NCBI GenBank assembly: GCA_016787705.1
Contig: JAEUTP010000007.1
Location: 124,001-188,000 of the forward strand
Source: Bacteroidia bacterium
GTDB taxonomy: Bacteria > Bacteroidota > Bacteroidia > B-17B0 > Aurantibacillaceae
Reading direction: 5' to 3'
DNA: 64,000 nucleotides
Below the pieces are notes generated by a model. It ran no database searches and was not told the origin of the DNA. It saw only the letters and a list, made by a program, of their open reading frames with translations. The position numbers and the translations under genes were made by a program. Each line of letters begins with the position of its first letter. Positions within the stretch are counted from its first letter, which is position 1. Shown in pieces: positions 16,879 to 25,089 of the stretch.

Positions 16879-17983
16879 ATGTTTACAAATGAGCAACTAA
16901 AAGACTTGAATGATCGCAGTGCCGCGTTGAGGGGGTTTCTTTGACTATGATAAGAAGAAACACGATCTTGAATTATTAGAAGAAAAGACCCTTGATCCCA
17001 ATTTCTGGAACGATTCAAAGGCAGCAGAAAAAATCTTAAACGAAGTAAAACAAGTTAAATCCTGGACGGGTGCTTATGATAATTTGCATAAGCAGCTTGA
17101 GGATCTTAATACCCTGTATGAGTTTTTTAAAAGCGGCGATGCTACTGAAGAAGAAACGGAAGCAGAATTCAATAAAGTTTTTAAAGAACTTGAAAACATT
17201 GAATTTAAAAATATGCTTCGTGGCGAAGAAGATGCATTAGGTTGTATACTTCAGATAAACGCCGGAGCAGGTGGTACCGAAAGCTGCGATTGGGCAAGTA
17301 TACTTTTACGCATGTACCAAATGTGGGCTGATAAGAATGGCTATAAAGTTACAGAACTGGATTATAATGCAGGTGATACTGCCGGAATAAAATCTGTATC
17401 CATACAAATAGAAGGTGATTTTGCATACGGTTATTTAAAAGGAGAGAATGGCGTACACCGTTTGGTACGAATTAGTCCGTTTGACTCTAACGCTAAACGA
17501 CATACAAGTTTTGCTTCTGTTTACGTTTATCCGATTGTTGACGATACTATTGAAATTGAAATTAAACCGCAGGATATTGAAATGAGTACCTCGCGAAGCG
17601 GTGGTGCCGGAGGGCAGAACGTAAATAAAGTTGAAAGTAAAGTGCAATTATTGCATAAACCAACAGGTATTGTAGTTGTTTGCCAGGTAGAGCGTTCGCA
17701 GCTGGGGAATCGCGAACGCGCTATGCAAATGTTGCGCTCGCAATTATATGAGTTAGAGATGCGCAAACGTAACGAAGCTAAAAATGCTGTTGAAGAAGGA
17801 AAAATGAAAATAGAATGGGGCTCACAAATTCGTAGTTATGTATTACACCCATATAAAATGGTGAATGACCACCGGACAGAATTTAAAGTAACCGATGCAG
17901 AAGGTGTATTAAATGGTAATCTTGATGAATTAATTAAAGTTTACTTAATGGCCTTAGGCGGAAAACAGTATCAAAAAAATTAA
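16879..17983 (+). CDS. prfB: Peptide chain release factor 2, translated by programmed +1 frameshift
   Basis: The gene is read as 16879-16941 joined to 16943-17983, giving 367 residues, the normal RF2 length. Frame one ([21 protein letters not shown]) runs into an in-frame TGA at 16942-16944. Slipping one base on CTT continues as [17 protein letters not shown] and onwards. The body shows the RF2 stop-codon recognition tripeptide SPF ([11 protein letters not shown]) and the catalytic GGQ ([13 protein letters not shown]). RF2 recognises UGA and UAA and triggers peptide release on the ribosome. The shift is autoregulated: low RF2 favours slippage at UGA. The longest uninterrupted frame begins at 17084 and would wrongly lose the N-terminus. 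rsmA follows after four bases. Confidence 0.97.
16930..16945 (+). promoter_or_regulatory. RF2 programmed +1 frameshift site
   Basis: The sequence reads AGG GGG TTT CTT TGA C. It has the three classical parts: an internal Shine-Dalgarno-like AGGGGG, the slippery CTT codon, and a TGA stop followed by C, the weak termination context. Spacing between AGGGGG and CTT is three bases, as in known prfB sites. Confidence 0.97.
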
Positions 17984-17987
17984 AAGC

Positions 17988-18767
17988 GTGCAACCTGTAA
18001 GAGCAAAAAAACATTTAGGCCAGCATTTTTTAAACGATGAAACCATTGCTAAAAATACTGTTGAAGCTCTTTTAGAAAAAGATAAAACATCTTTTGTTGT
18101 TGAGGTCGGACCCGGAACCGGTGTATTGACACAGTTTTTGATAAATGAGGTAGAAGGTTTTTTGGCAATGGATGTTGATCAGGAATCGGTTGATTATTTA
18201 AAATCAAAATACCCCGAGAAGAACGATAGAATTATTTTCTCGGATTTTTTGCAGGCTGATCTTCAAAAAGTGGCAGGGCAAAAATTTAATGTTGTTGGCA
18301 ATTTTCCTTACAACATTTCCAGTCAGATCATGTTTAAAGTACTGGACAATAAAAACAGTGTTGATTATGTTGTGGGTATGTTCCAGAAAGAAGTAGCCAT
18401 GCGCCTTGCAGAAAAACCGGGTTCAAAGGTTTATGGTATCTTAAGCGTATTGTTGCAGGCGTTTTATGATATTGAATATTTGTTTACAGTACACGAAAAT
18501 GTTTTTACACCACCGCCAAAAGTAAAAAGCGCTGTTATACGTTTAACAAGAAATAATGTGCAGAAGTTGGATTGTGATGAAGAACTTTTTAAAAAAGTGG
18601 TAAAAACAACGTTTAATCAACGCAGAAAAACAATTCGTAATTCGGTAAGAACTTTATTTAACAATAACGAATTGCGTCACCCGCTTTTAGATAAAAGGCC
18701 CGAACAGCTTTCGGTAGCCCAGTTTGTAGAATTAACACAATTTGTACAGGATCAGATGGCCAAATAA
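17988..18767 (+). CDS. rsmA: 16S rRNA (adenine1518-N6/adenine1519-N6)-dimethyltransferase
   Basis: The start is GTG 17988 (QPVRAKKHLGQHFLND follows), four bases after the prfB stop, so the two are likely co-transcribed. The 259-residue protein has the AdoMet-binding motif VEVGPGTGVLT (about residues 38-48), the acidic motif end FLAMDVDQ, and the catalytic NFPYNISSQ motif. The C-terminal region holds VFTPPPKVKSAVI and TFNQRRKTIRNS, both diagnostic of KsgA/RsmA. It dimethylates two adjacent adenines near the 3' end of 16S rRNA as a late 30S assembly checkpoint. The last 16 bases overlap the convergent glycosyltransferase gene. Confidence 0.96.
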   Translation: MQPVRAKKHLGQHFLNDETIAKNTVEALLEKDKTSFVVEVGPGTGVLTQFLINEVEGFLAMDVDQESVDYLKSKYPEKNDRIIFSDFLQADLQKVAGQKFNVVGNFPYNISSQIMFKVLDNKNSVDYVVGMFQKEVAMRLAEKPGSKVYGILSVLLQAFYDIEYLFTVHENVFTPPPKVKSAVIRLTRNNVQKLDCDEELFKKVVKTTFNQRRKTIRNSVRTLFNNNELRHPLLDKRPEQLSVAQFVELTQFVQDQMAK

Positions 18768-19906
18768 AGATCGGCTAATTTTTTTCCTACAACTTCGTAA
18801 GAGGCGTTTTTAGAAATAAATTCGACCATTTTTTTAGAATTAAATTTTAGTTTTCCTTCTAAAAATAAAGCAAGTTGTTTTTCCAGCTCACTTTCGTTTT
18901 TTACATCAATTAATATTCCAAGATCAGCAGTAATTAAATCTGGAAGTTGTCCGACTTTACTTACAAAAACAGGTAAGCTACTTGCAAGTGCCTCTAATAC
19001 TACAACAGGCATACCTTCGTAGTTACTGAAAAGAAGTAAAGCGTGCGCTTGCTGCATATATGTGGCAACTTCAGTAGGTGTTTTTTCTCCCACAAAATTG
19101 ATGTTTTTTAATTTTAAATTATTTGCTTCGTTTTTATAATAAGAAACAGATTGCTCATTACCTCCAACAATTAAAACATCAAAATCGTAAGCAGTTTTTT
19201 GTAATTTTTGAATAACGCGCAATGTGCCGCTTATATTTTTTTCCCGTTCTACTAACGATGAAACATGCAGCAGTAAAGGCCTCTGGCGTTTATTGCTTGT
19301 GTTTTCTTTAAACAAATCAGTATCAACCACATTATAAAGCAATTCGTAATTTCCTTCTAATCCATGGCTTAACATAGCTTGTTTTTGTTTTTCAGAAACA
19401 TAAAATATTTTTTTAGCAGAATGTATTGCTTTTTTTGTAGCATTTTTAACAATACCGCTTTTATAATTATTGTCTTCGGGTAAATAGCCGCTCCAATGTT
19501 CAACAATCGTATACGGCACCTTAAAATGATCTTTAAATATAGATAAAGCAAGTGCTGCGGGAAAAATAACATTAAGTTGTATGGCTTTTACATTTACTTT
19601 TTCTTTTATTAATTCTTGTAGCAATAACTTGTATGCTTTTTTAAAACGAAAAAATTTTATGAAGAACGAAAAGACCGGCATTGTGCTTTTTGGAAATTCT
19701 AAAAGCCATTCTTCAAAGTTGCCTTGTTTGTTCTTAAATATTCTAAAATCTTCTGTAAGGCTTGTCGAATAAGCGTATACAACAATAACCGGCATGTATT
19801 TGCTTAACGATAAAGCATGATTTCTTATAAAAATACCGTGATTTTTGTTTTGTGGTGTAGGGTACCAGGAAGCTAAAAAAAGAATTGTCTGTTTATTTTG
19901 AGACAT
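18752..19906 (-). CDS. Glycosyltransferase family 4 protein
   Basis: The 384-residue protein has the two Rossmann-like halves of GT-B enzymes. The N-terminal half opens with ILFLASWYPTPQNKNHGIF. The C-terminal half contains PLLLHVSSLVEREKNISGTL, VLIVGGNEQ, INFVGEKTPTEVATYMQQA and the donor-binding EGMPVVVLEALASSLPVFVSKVG, where the EX7E pair lies. It would transfer a nucleotide-activated sugar to a surface polysaccharide or glycolipid in the cytoplasm. Donor and acceptor cannot be told from sequence. It lies 5 bases downstream of the SiaB-like gene on the same strand, likely the last gene of that transcript. Confidence 0.93.
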   Translation of the reverse strand: MSQNKQTILFLASWYPTPQNKNHGIFIRNHALSLSKYMPVIVVYAYSTSLTEDFRIFKNKQGNFEEWLLEFPKSTMPVFSFFIKFFRFKKAYKLLLQELIKEKVNVKAIQLNVIFPAALALSIFKDHFKVPYTIVEHWSGYLPEDNNYKSGIVKNATKKAIHSAKKIFYVSEKQKQAMLSHGLEGNYELLYNVVDTDLFKENTSNKRQRPLLLHVSSLVEREKNISGTLRVIQKLQKTAYDFDVLIVGGNEQSVSYYKNEANNLKLKNINFVGEKTPTEVATYMQQAHALLLFSNYEGMPVVVLEALASSLPVFVSKVGQLPDLITADLGILIDVKNESELEKQLALFLEGKLKFNSKKMVEFISKNASYEVVGKKLADLYLAI

Positions 19907-19911
19907 TATTT

Positions 19912-20487
19912 TTACTCAAGATTTATTTTTACCTCTAGTAAAAACAAAGAGTATTTTTCGTTTATAACTTCAAAGGAAGGGATGATCTTATTACCGCTTT
20001 TCATGGCAATGGTAATAAATCCAAGGCCTGCACCACCTTTATCGCTTAATTCGTTATTCTCTAAGTGCTCAAGATAATAAGCTTTTAAAGCCGCAGGATC
20101 ATCAAATGAATTAATTTTTTCTATTAAAGGTCTTACAACATCTACAGCTGTATTTGTAATAAGGTTAGCGGAAATGATCTTTACAAATTTATCTGTATGT
20201 GCTAATAAAAAGAAATTGTGTTGCGAACCTTTGTCATCCTTATGTCCGTGTATCAATTGGTTTTGAAGTGATTCAACACAAATAAAGAAAACCTTTTTTA
20301 CTACTTGCTTAGGAAAACTTTTTTCAAGGATCTTGCCTTCAATTTCGCTTTCAAGCTTTGAAATTGTTTCGTTGTTCAGAACGCCATCATAAGCCAATAT
20401 CAGCTCACCGTCCTGGTTTACATTTTTTACCTGCTTCGCAAAATGCAGATCAAAAAATTCTGATTCTTTATTTAAAGTTACACTCAC
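19912..20487 (-). CDS. SiaB-like protein (DUF6272), predicted partner of SpoIIE-type phosphatases
   Basis: The start is GTG at 20487 (SVTLNKESEFFDLHFAK). The 191 residues contain the family's conserved pieces: VFFICVESLQNQLIHG in place of the GHKL N-box, and SDKGGAGLGFITIAMKSG near 150-167 as the glycine-rich nucleotide-binding loop. In Pseudomonas, SiaB is an anti-sigma-factor-antagonist kinase that opposes the PP2C phosphatase SiaA. Here no STAS protein is adjacent. The gene sits 5 bases after a deoxynucleoside kinase and 5 bases before a glycosyltransferase. A partner-switching role with the SpoIIE proteins elsewhere in the window is an inference. Confidence 0.78.
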   Translation of the reverse strand: MSVTLNKESEFFDLHFAKQVKNVNQDGELILAYDGVLNNETISKLESEIEGKILEKSFPKQVVKKVFFICVESLQNQLIHGHKDDKGSQHNFFLLAHTDKFVKIISANLITNTAVDVVRPLIEKINSFDDPAALKAYYLEHLENNELSDKGGAGLGFITIAMKSGNKIIPSFEVINEKYSLFLLEVKINLE

Positions 20488-20492
20488 TTAAT

Positions 20493-21110
20493 TTATTTAA
20501 ATAAACCGTTTAGTTCACCATCAATCATTCTAATTACTTTTCCAAGATCCTCTTTGTTCTCGCTAAAATTAATATCATCCACATCAACAACAAGAATTTT
20601 TCCTGATTCGTAAGAAGTGCTCCATGCTTCGTAACGTTCGTTCAATCTTTTTAAGTAGTCTAAACGAATGCTGTTTTCATAATCTCTCCCACGCTTTTGT
20701 ATTTGCTTCACTAAAGTTGGTACACTTGCTCTTAAGTAAATAATAAGATCAGGAGCTTTTATTAAACTTTCCATTAATTTAAATAATGAAAAATAATTAT
20801 CATAATCGCGAGAGGTCATTAAACCCATTGCATGAAGGTTGGGAGCAAAAATATACGCGTCTTCGTAAATAGTTCTGTCCTGAACTACAGAATGTTTACC
20901 TTTTCTGATGTCTAATATTTGATTAAACCGGTTATTCAAAAAGTATACTTGTAAATTGAAGGACCAACGCTGCATATCTTCATAAAAGTCGTTCAAATAA
21001 GGGTTATCGTCTGCATCTTCATAATGTGCGTGCCATTTATAATGTTTCGCGAGTAACGATGTTAAAGTAGTTTTTCCAGACCCAATATTCCCTGCAATAG
21101 CAATGTGCAT
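20493..21110 (-). CDS. Deoxynucleoside kinase
   Basis: The 205-residue protein carries a P-loop GNIGSGKTT (residues 7-15), the substrate-site ED (YEDADDNPY), the conserved WSFNLQVYFL and QDRTIYED (the DR-S/T motif of the dNK family), and a LID arginine cluster KRGRDYE. The length and motifs match bacterial dAdo/dGuo/dCyd kinases, which phosphorylate deoxynucleosides for dNTP salvage in the cytoplasm. Base specificity cannot be read with confidence. It is followed 5 bases later by the SiaB-like gene, and 111 bases separate it from the SDR gene upstream. Confidence 0.93.
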   Translation of the reverse strand: MHIAIAGNIGSGKTTLTSLLAKHYKWHAHYEDADDNPYLNDFYEDMQRWSFNLQVYFLNNRFNQILDIRKGKHSVVQDRTIYEDAYIFAPNLHAMGLMTSRDYDNYFSLFKLMESLIKAPDLIIYLRASVPTLVKQIQKRGRDYENSIRLDYLKRLNERYEAWSTSYESGKILVVDVDDINFSENKEDLGKVIRMIDGELNGLFK

Positions 21111-21221
21111 ACGTATTCCTTAAATTTTCTTAAATAATAGACTAAATTAGATATTTAATCTACAAAAACAAAAATTTAATTGATAAAATTTAATTTTTAT
21201 GAAAAAAAGCAGGAATTAGCT

Positions 21222-22238
21222 TTATTTACCCTTTTTATCAGCCAAAAAATCTGCACATATCTTCTCAATTGCTTGATTTACAGGGATAAAGCTCTTTGAG
21301 AAAACAGTTTTTATCTTAGCATTTGAAAATACTTGTTTATTAAGGCCTGCATGTATTACAGGTTTTGTAATTCGGCGTGGTTTGCCGCTAAACAGGCATG
21401 TAAATGCATCTATTAGAGCGGCTAATTTAAGCAGGTTTTTACCCGCATTAACAGTGGGCTTGGCGCGGTTAAGGCCGGTTTGAACAGCACTAAGAATATC
21501 TTTAAAGGAATAATTTTCTTCAATTAAAATATAACGGTTGGCAAACAGGCGCTTTTCGATCAGCTCTATCATGCAGGCCGCAACGTCTTCAGCAGCAATG
21601 TACCCGGCCTTTCCGTCTGTGTAAAACCTATTGCCTTTGTAACACACATTAAATAATTGTGAGCTGCTTTGATCCCAAAATCCGGATGATAAAATAACAC
21701 CGGGATTTACAACAATAGCACTTAATCCTTCTTCAATTCCCCGCCAAACCTCGCGTTCGCCATTATGCTTGCTTATAGCATAATCACTTTCTTTGCCTGA
21801 CGATTTCCAAAATACATTTTCGTTTAACGGAACAATATAATCTGAATTATTTATTGTTGCTATTGAGCTTACATGACAAAGCGCAGTGATTTTTTTTTCG
21901 AGACAGGCATTTACAACATTAGCGGCGCCAACTTCATTTATTTGAAAAAGTTTTTTACGATCAGCTTTATTAAATGATACAAAGCCCGAACAGTTATATA
22001 CATTTACAATTCCTTCAAGCGCTTCTTCAATGGAATAAATATCTGTTACATCAATATCAACCCATTTAATTTTTTCGAAAAGCTGCTTGTAGTTGGTATC
22101 GTAATATGAAAATAATTTTTCTACTTTTTTAAGATCGCTGGTTTTTTGTTTACCTGCAATAACAGACTGGTTGTTTTGCAAAAGCTTTAAAACAACATGT
22201 GCTCCTAAAATTCCTGTAGCGCCAATTACTAAATTCAA
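21222..22238 (-). CDS. NAD-dependent epimerase/dehydratase (extended SDR)
   Basis: Translation begins at TTG 22238, directly before the Rossmann strand NLVIGATGILGAHVVLKLL, whose GATGxxG motif binds the dinucleotide; no ATG fits. The 338-residue protein has the SDR catalytic YAISKHNGE (Tyr and Lys) and HVSSIATIN as the Ser element, with VVNPGVILSSGFWDQSS after it. The closest families are dihydroflavonol-reductase-like or sterol-type SDRs, but the substrate is unknown. It is 11 bases downstream of the PAP2-like gene and probably the last gene of the run that includes gpsA. Confidence 0.9.
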   Translation of the reverse strand: MNLVIGATGILGAHVVLKLLQNNQSVIAGKQKTSDLKKVEKLFSYYDTNYKQLFEKIKWVDIDVTDIYSIEEALEGIVNVYNCSGFVSFNKADRKKLFQINEVGAANVVNACLEKKITALCHVSSIATINNSDYIVPLNENVFWKSSGKESDYAISKHNGEREVWRGIEEGLSAIVVNPGVILSSGFWDQSSSQLFNVCYKGNRFYTDGKAGYIAAEDVAACMIELIEKRLFANRYILIEENYSFKDILSAVQTGLNRAKPTVNAGKNLLKLAALIDAFTCLFSGKPRRITKPVIHAGLNKQVFSNAKIKTVFSKSFIPVNQAIEKICADFLADKKGK

Positions 22239-22249
22239 AATTTATTTAT

Positions 22250-22882
22250 TTAAGCAAAGGTTATTTTTTGTAAACTAAAAAACAAAACACTTTGTACTAT
22301 TAATCCTAAAAAAAAGCCAAGATACAATTGCGCGGGCTTGTGTTCTTTTAATATCAAACGCGCACAACCAACAAGCCCTGCAATTAAAATTACAGCAATG
22401 TAATAAGGTGTCATATCAAACTTAATAAGATATGAAACAGAAATTAAAATACCTAAAACGCCACCCAGGCCAACCATGTGCGCACTGATCTTATACTTTA
22501 AATTAATGATGGTTGTTATTAAAATACAAAGCGCGCCACCAATAATAAATAGTTTAATACTGTTCCATATATTAATATCCATCATGAGATAAAATAAACC
22601 AAAATAAAATAAGGCTGTAATAAATAAAGGAAAAGTTCTGTCTTTTTGATTGGAAAGTGTAAGATTTGGAACGCGCTTTAGTTTTACCAGAATATAAATA
22701 TTTAATACAGGAAAAACAAATGAGAACATGAATACAATTACAGAAATACGCCATTTTGTTTCAAAAGGAGTTAGGTAATCATAAACTGTATTATGAATAC
22801 CAAAAAAAAGCAGCAGGCACATGTAGGTTGCCATAAGCAGCGGATGCATTAAAACGGAGAGTATAAGGGCTGGCGTTCTCAA
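22250..22882 (-). CDS. PAP2-like integral membrane protein
   Basis: The start is taken as TTG 22882, two bases after the gpsA stop (RTPALILSVLMHPLLMATY follows). The 210-residue protein has about six transmembrane helices. Three spaced polar motifs resemble the PAP2 phosphatase site: NQKDRTFP, SAHMVG and ARLILKEHKPAQLYLGF. The third deviates from the SRxxxxxHxxxD consensus because Asp is replaced by Gln. It may be a lipid phosphatase such as an undecaprenyl- or phosphatidyl-phosphate enzyme, or a catalytically altered member. Its place after gpsA suits a phospholipid role, which is inference. Confidence 0.65.
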   Translation of the reverse strand: MRTPALILSVLMHPLLMATYMCLLLFFGIHNTVYDYLTPFETKWRISVIVFMFSFVFPVLNIYILVKLKRVPNLTLSNQKDRTFPLFITALFYFGLFYLMMDINIWNSIKLFIIGGALCILITTIINLKYKISAHMVGLGGVLGILISVSYLIKFDMTPYYIAVILIAGLVGCARLILKEHKPAQLYLGFFLGLIVQSVLFFSLQKITFA

Positions 22883-22884
22883 GT

Positions 22885-23877
22885 TTAGGATAGTTGATAA
22901 GACAACTCGGTTATTTCTTTTCCGGCATCTTTATTCTTATAAATAATATTGTAAACAGCATTTGTTATTGGCATGTGCACATTATATTTTTTATTTATTT
23001 CGTAAACACATTTTACAGCATAATAACCTTCGGCGATCATATTCATTTCTAACTGTGCGCGTTTAACACCATAACCTTTTCCAAGCATGTTGCCAAACAT
23101 ACGGTTACGGCTAAACTGCGAATAGGCTGTTACCAAAAGATCGCCTAGGTAAGCAGAGGCCTTTATATCCCTGTCTATAGGATGCACCTGATCTACAAAA
23201 CGTTGTATTTCCTGGATAGCATTGCTAACAAGCACGGCTAAAAAATTATCGCCGTAACCAAGGCCGTGACAAATTCCGCCGGCTACTGCAATTACGTTTT
23301 TTAATACTGCAGAATATTCGGTGCCGTATATGTCATCACTAACCGATGATCTTAAATAGCGGCAGTTTAATAAATTGCTTAAGGTTGAAGCGTTATCTGT
23401 ATTTTGTGAAGCAATAGTCAGATAACTTAGTTTTTCCATGGCCACTTCTTCCGCATGGCAAGGACCTGTTATTACACCAATATTTTGAAACGACACATTG
23501 TAAACCGTATTTAAATATTCGCCAACAATTAAATTATGCTCGGGCACAATACCTTTAATGGCAGAGAAAATAATTTTATCGTTTAGATCTTTTTCTTTTA
23601 GATCAGCAAATGAAGTGTGTAAGAAAGCCGAAGGGATAGCAAGAATAATGAAGTCTGAGTTTTTTATACATTCAGAAACAGAATTAAAAAAAGTAATTTT
23701 AGAAACATCAAACTCTACCGAGCTTAAATATTTTGGATTGTTGAGATGTTCTTTAAACAGATCAATATCTTCCCGCTTACGAATGAACCAGTTTATTTTT
23801 GAAGTATTATTAAGCAGTAATTTTGCCAGTGCTGTTGCCCAACTTCCGCTGCCAATAATTGCTATACGAGGCGCCAT
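22885..23877 (-). CDS. gpsA: NAD(P)H-dependent glycerol-3-phosphate dehydrogenase
   Basis: The 330-residue protein begins with the dinucleotide-binding IAIIGSGSWATALAKLL. It contains ILAIPSAFL, GVITGPCHAEEVA, the catalytic-lysine region TEYSAVLKNVIAVAGGICHGLGYGDN (split here), and YLGDLLVTAYSQFSRNRMFG with MLGKGYG, all GpsA signatures. It reduces dihydroxyacetone phosphate to sn-glycerol-3-phosphate in the cytoplasm for phospholipid synthesis. It is directly followed by the PAP2-like gene and preceded at 28 bases by the exonuclease gene, all on the minus strand. Confidence 0.96.
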   Translation of the reverse strand: MAPRIAIIGSGSWATALAKLLLNNTSKINWFIRKREDIDLFKEHLNNPKYLSSVEFDVSKITFFNSVSECIKNSDFIILAIPSAFLHTSFADLKEKDLNDKIIFSAIKGIVPEHNLIVGEYLNTVYNVSFQNIGVITGPCHAEEVAMEKLSYLTIASQNTDNASTLSNLLNCRYLRSSVSDDIYGTEYSAVLKNVIAVAGGICHGLGYGDNFLAVLVSNAIQEIQRFVDQVHPIDRDIKASAYLGDLLVTAYSQFSRNRMFGNMLGKGYGVKRAQLEMNMIAEGYYAVKCVYEINKKYNVHMPITNAVYNIIYKNKDAGKEITELSYQLS

Positions 23878-23905
23878 ATAAGAGCGTGTTTAATTTTGTT
23901 TGAAG

Positions 23906-24601
23906 TTACACAAAAATAATATCATCATCGTTTAAATTTCCCGATCCTGCAAAGCGGTTGTAAACACGGGCCAGTGTAATAACATCTTTTTTACAATATT
24001 TAGCTATTTTCTCGAGGTCTTTTTCTTCATAAAATGTTTTGGCAACCATGCTTCCATCTATTTCATCTTTTGGTGAGGGAATACCTAAAACATGCGCCAG
24101 CAAATTTAAAGAACTGAAATTTTTTACATCCCCAAATTTCCAAAGATCCATAGTATCTATGTGTTTTACTTCCCATGGTCGCATGCCCTGGATCTGTAAT
24201 ATTTTAGGAAGCGGTAAATTATTGATCAAAAAGCGGCGGCACAAAAAAGGAAAATCAAATTCTTTACCATTATGCGCACATAATAAATGAGCGTAAGTAT
24301 TAAAATGCGTTTTTAATAATTCCGAAAATTGATTTAAAATATCAACTTCATTATCTGAAGCAATAACTTTTACCCTGAACTTTTTTTGGTTATAATACCC
24401 CAGGCCAATGCAAACTACTTTTGCAAACTCGGCATAAATGCCCGCTTTGTTGTATTGCTGCTCAGGTGATATTTCTTTATTATATTGCCACTTTTTATTC
24501 CAGAGGTCTTTTGAATTTTCATCAAGATCAGAATATTTATAGGTTACCGGAACCGTTTCAATATCTATAAAAAGTATTTTTTCTATTTCAGCTGATGCCA
24601 T
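23906..24601 (-). CDS. PolB-like predicted 3'-5' exonuclease (DEDDy)
   Basis: The 231-residue protein shows an RNase-H-like DEDD exonuclease. Motif I is LFIDIETVP (Asp and Glu near residues 12-14), motif II is LCAHNGKEFDFPFLCRRF, and motif III is YCKKDVITLARVY with the Tyr three residues ahead of Asp as in DEDDy enzymes. QIQGMRPWEVKHIDTMDLWKFG and KDEIDGSMV are typical of the stand-alone PolB-exonuclease-like family of Bacteroidota. It should degrade or proofread nucleic acid ends in the cytoplasm. It lies between a small lipoprotein gene (12-base gap) and gpsA. Confidence 0.88.
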   Translation of the reverse strand: MASAEIEKILFIDIETVPVTYKYSDLDENSKDLWNKKWQYNKEISPEQQYNKAGIYAEFAKVVCIGLGYYNQKKFRVKVIASDNEVDILNQFSELLKTHFNTYAHLLCAHNGKEFDFPFLCRRFLINNLPLPKILQIQGMRPWEVKHIDTMDLWKFGDVKNFSSLNLLAHVLGIPSPKDEIDGSMVAKTFYEEKDLEKIAKYCKKDVITLARVYNRFAGSGNLNDDDIIFV

Positions 24602-24613
24602 AAATTATTTTAA

Positions 24614-25009
24614 TTATTGATAATCTTCAGGTTTTATGATAAAAGAGTAAATGAATTTATTTTCTCTATCCTTATAGTAGTATTCAAAACTCGATTTAAT
24701 ACGTTTTAGTTCGTCTAATTCTGCATTAGTTTTAATAGTATTGATAATGCCAGGCCTCAAAGCCCTGTTAAACTGTGTAGTGTCAACTTTTGAGGCTAGT
24801 AAATTAATAAGTGTGTATCTATAAACGATTGTATTGCCATTCTTAATTTCAATACCATCCATTCGGGTTTCGGCATCTATCATTATAGGGCATTTGCTGT
24901 TAAACTGTGCCATAACTTTAATAGCTTTATCATCTATTGTTTCTTTAGATCCGCAAGCTGTAAAAATAAAACTCAAAATAAGAAGGGCAAACGCAGCCAA
25001 ATTTTTCAT
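24614..25009 (-). CDS. Small lipoprotein of unknown function
   Basis: ATG 25009 is chosen because the signal sequence MKNLAAFALLILSFIFTACG begins there. The lipobox FTAC places Cys at about residue 19. The mature part of about 112 residues (QFNSKCPIMIDAETRMDGIEI, NTIVYRYTLIN, SFEYYYKDRENKFIYSFII) is a small alpha/beta domain that resembles hypothetical lipoproteins of Bacteroidota. No function is recognised. It starts the minus-strand run leading to the exonuclease and gpsA. Confidence 0.82.
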   Translation of the reverse strand: MKNLAAFALLILSFIFTACGSKETIDDKAIKVMAQFNSKCPIMIDAETRMDGIEIKNGNTIVYRYTLINLLASKVDTTQFNRALRPGIINTIKTNAELDELKRIKSSFEYYYKDRENKFIYSFIIKPEDYQ

Positions 25010-25046
25010 AGACTTTAAAAATATCAATTAATTTAATAGAAACAAA

Positions 25047-25072
25047 AAAGCCTCACAAAATTGCGAGGCTTT
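25047..25072 (-). terminator. Terminator of the M1 aminopeptidase gene
   Basis: AAAGCCTC (25047-25054) pairs with GAGGCTTT (25065-25072). Read on the minus strand, the stem is followed by a T-run, 17 bases after the aminopeptidase stop. Confidence 0.85.
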
Positions 25073-25089
25073 AATACAGCATTGTAAAT

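Noticed and set aside
17084..17983. prfB as a gene truncated at its 5' end or broken by a frameshift
   Set aside because: The stop at 16942 is in the standard RF2 recoding context, and the joined product has normal length.
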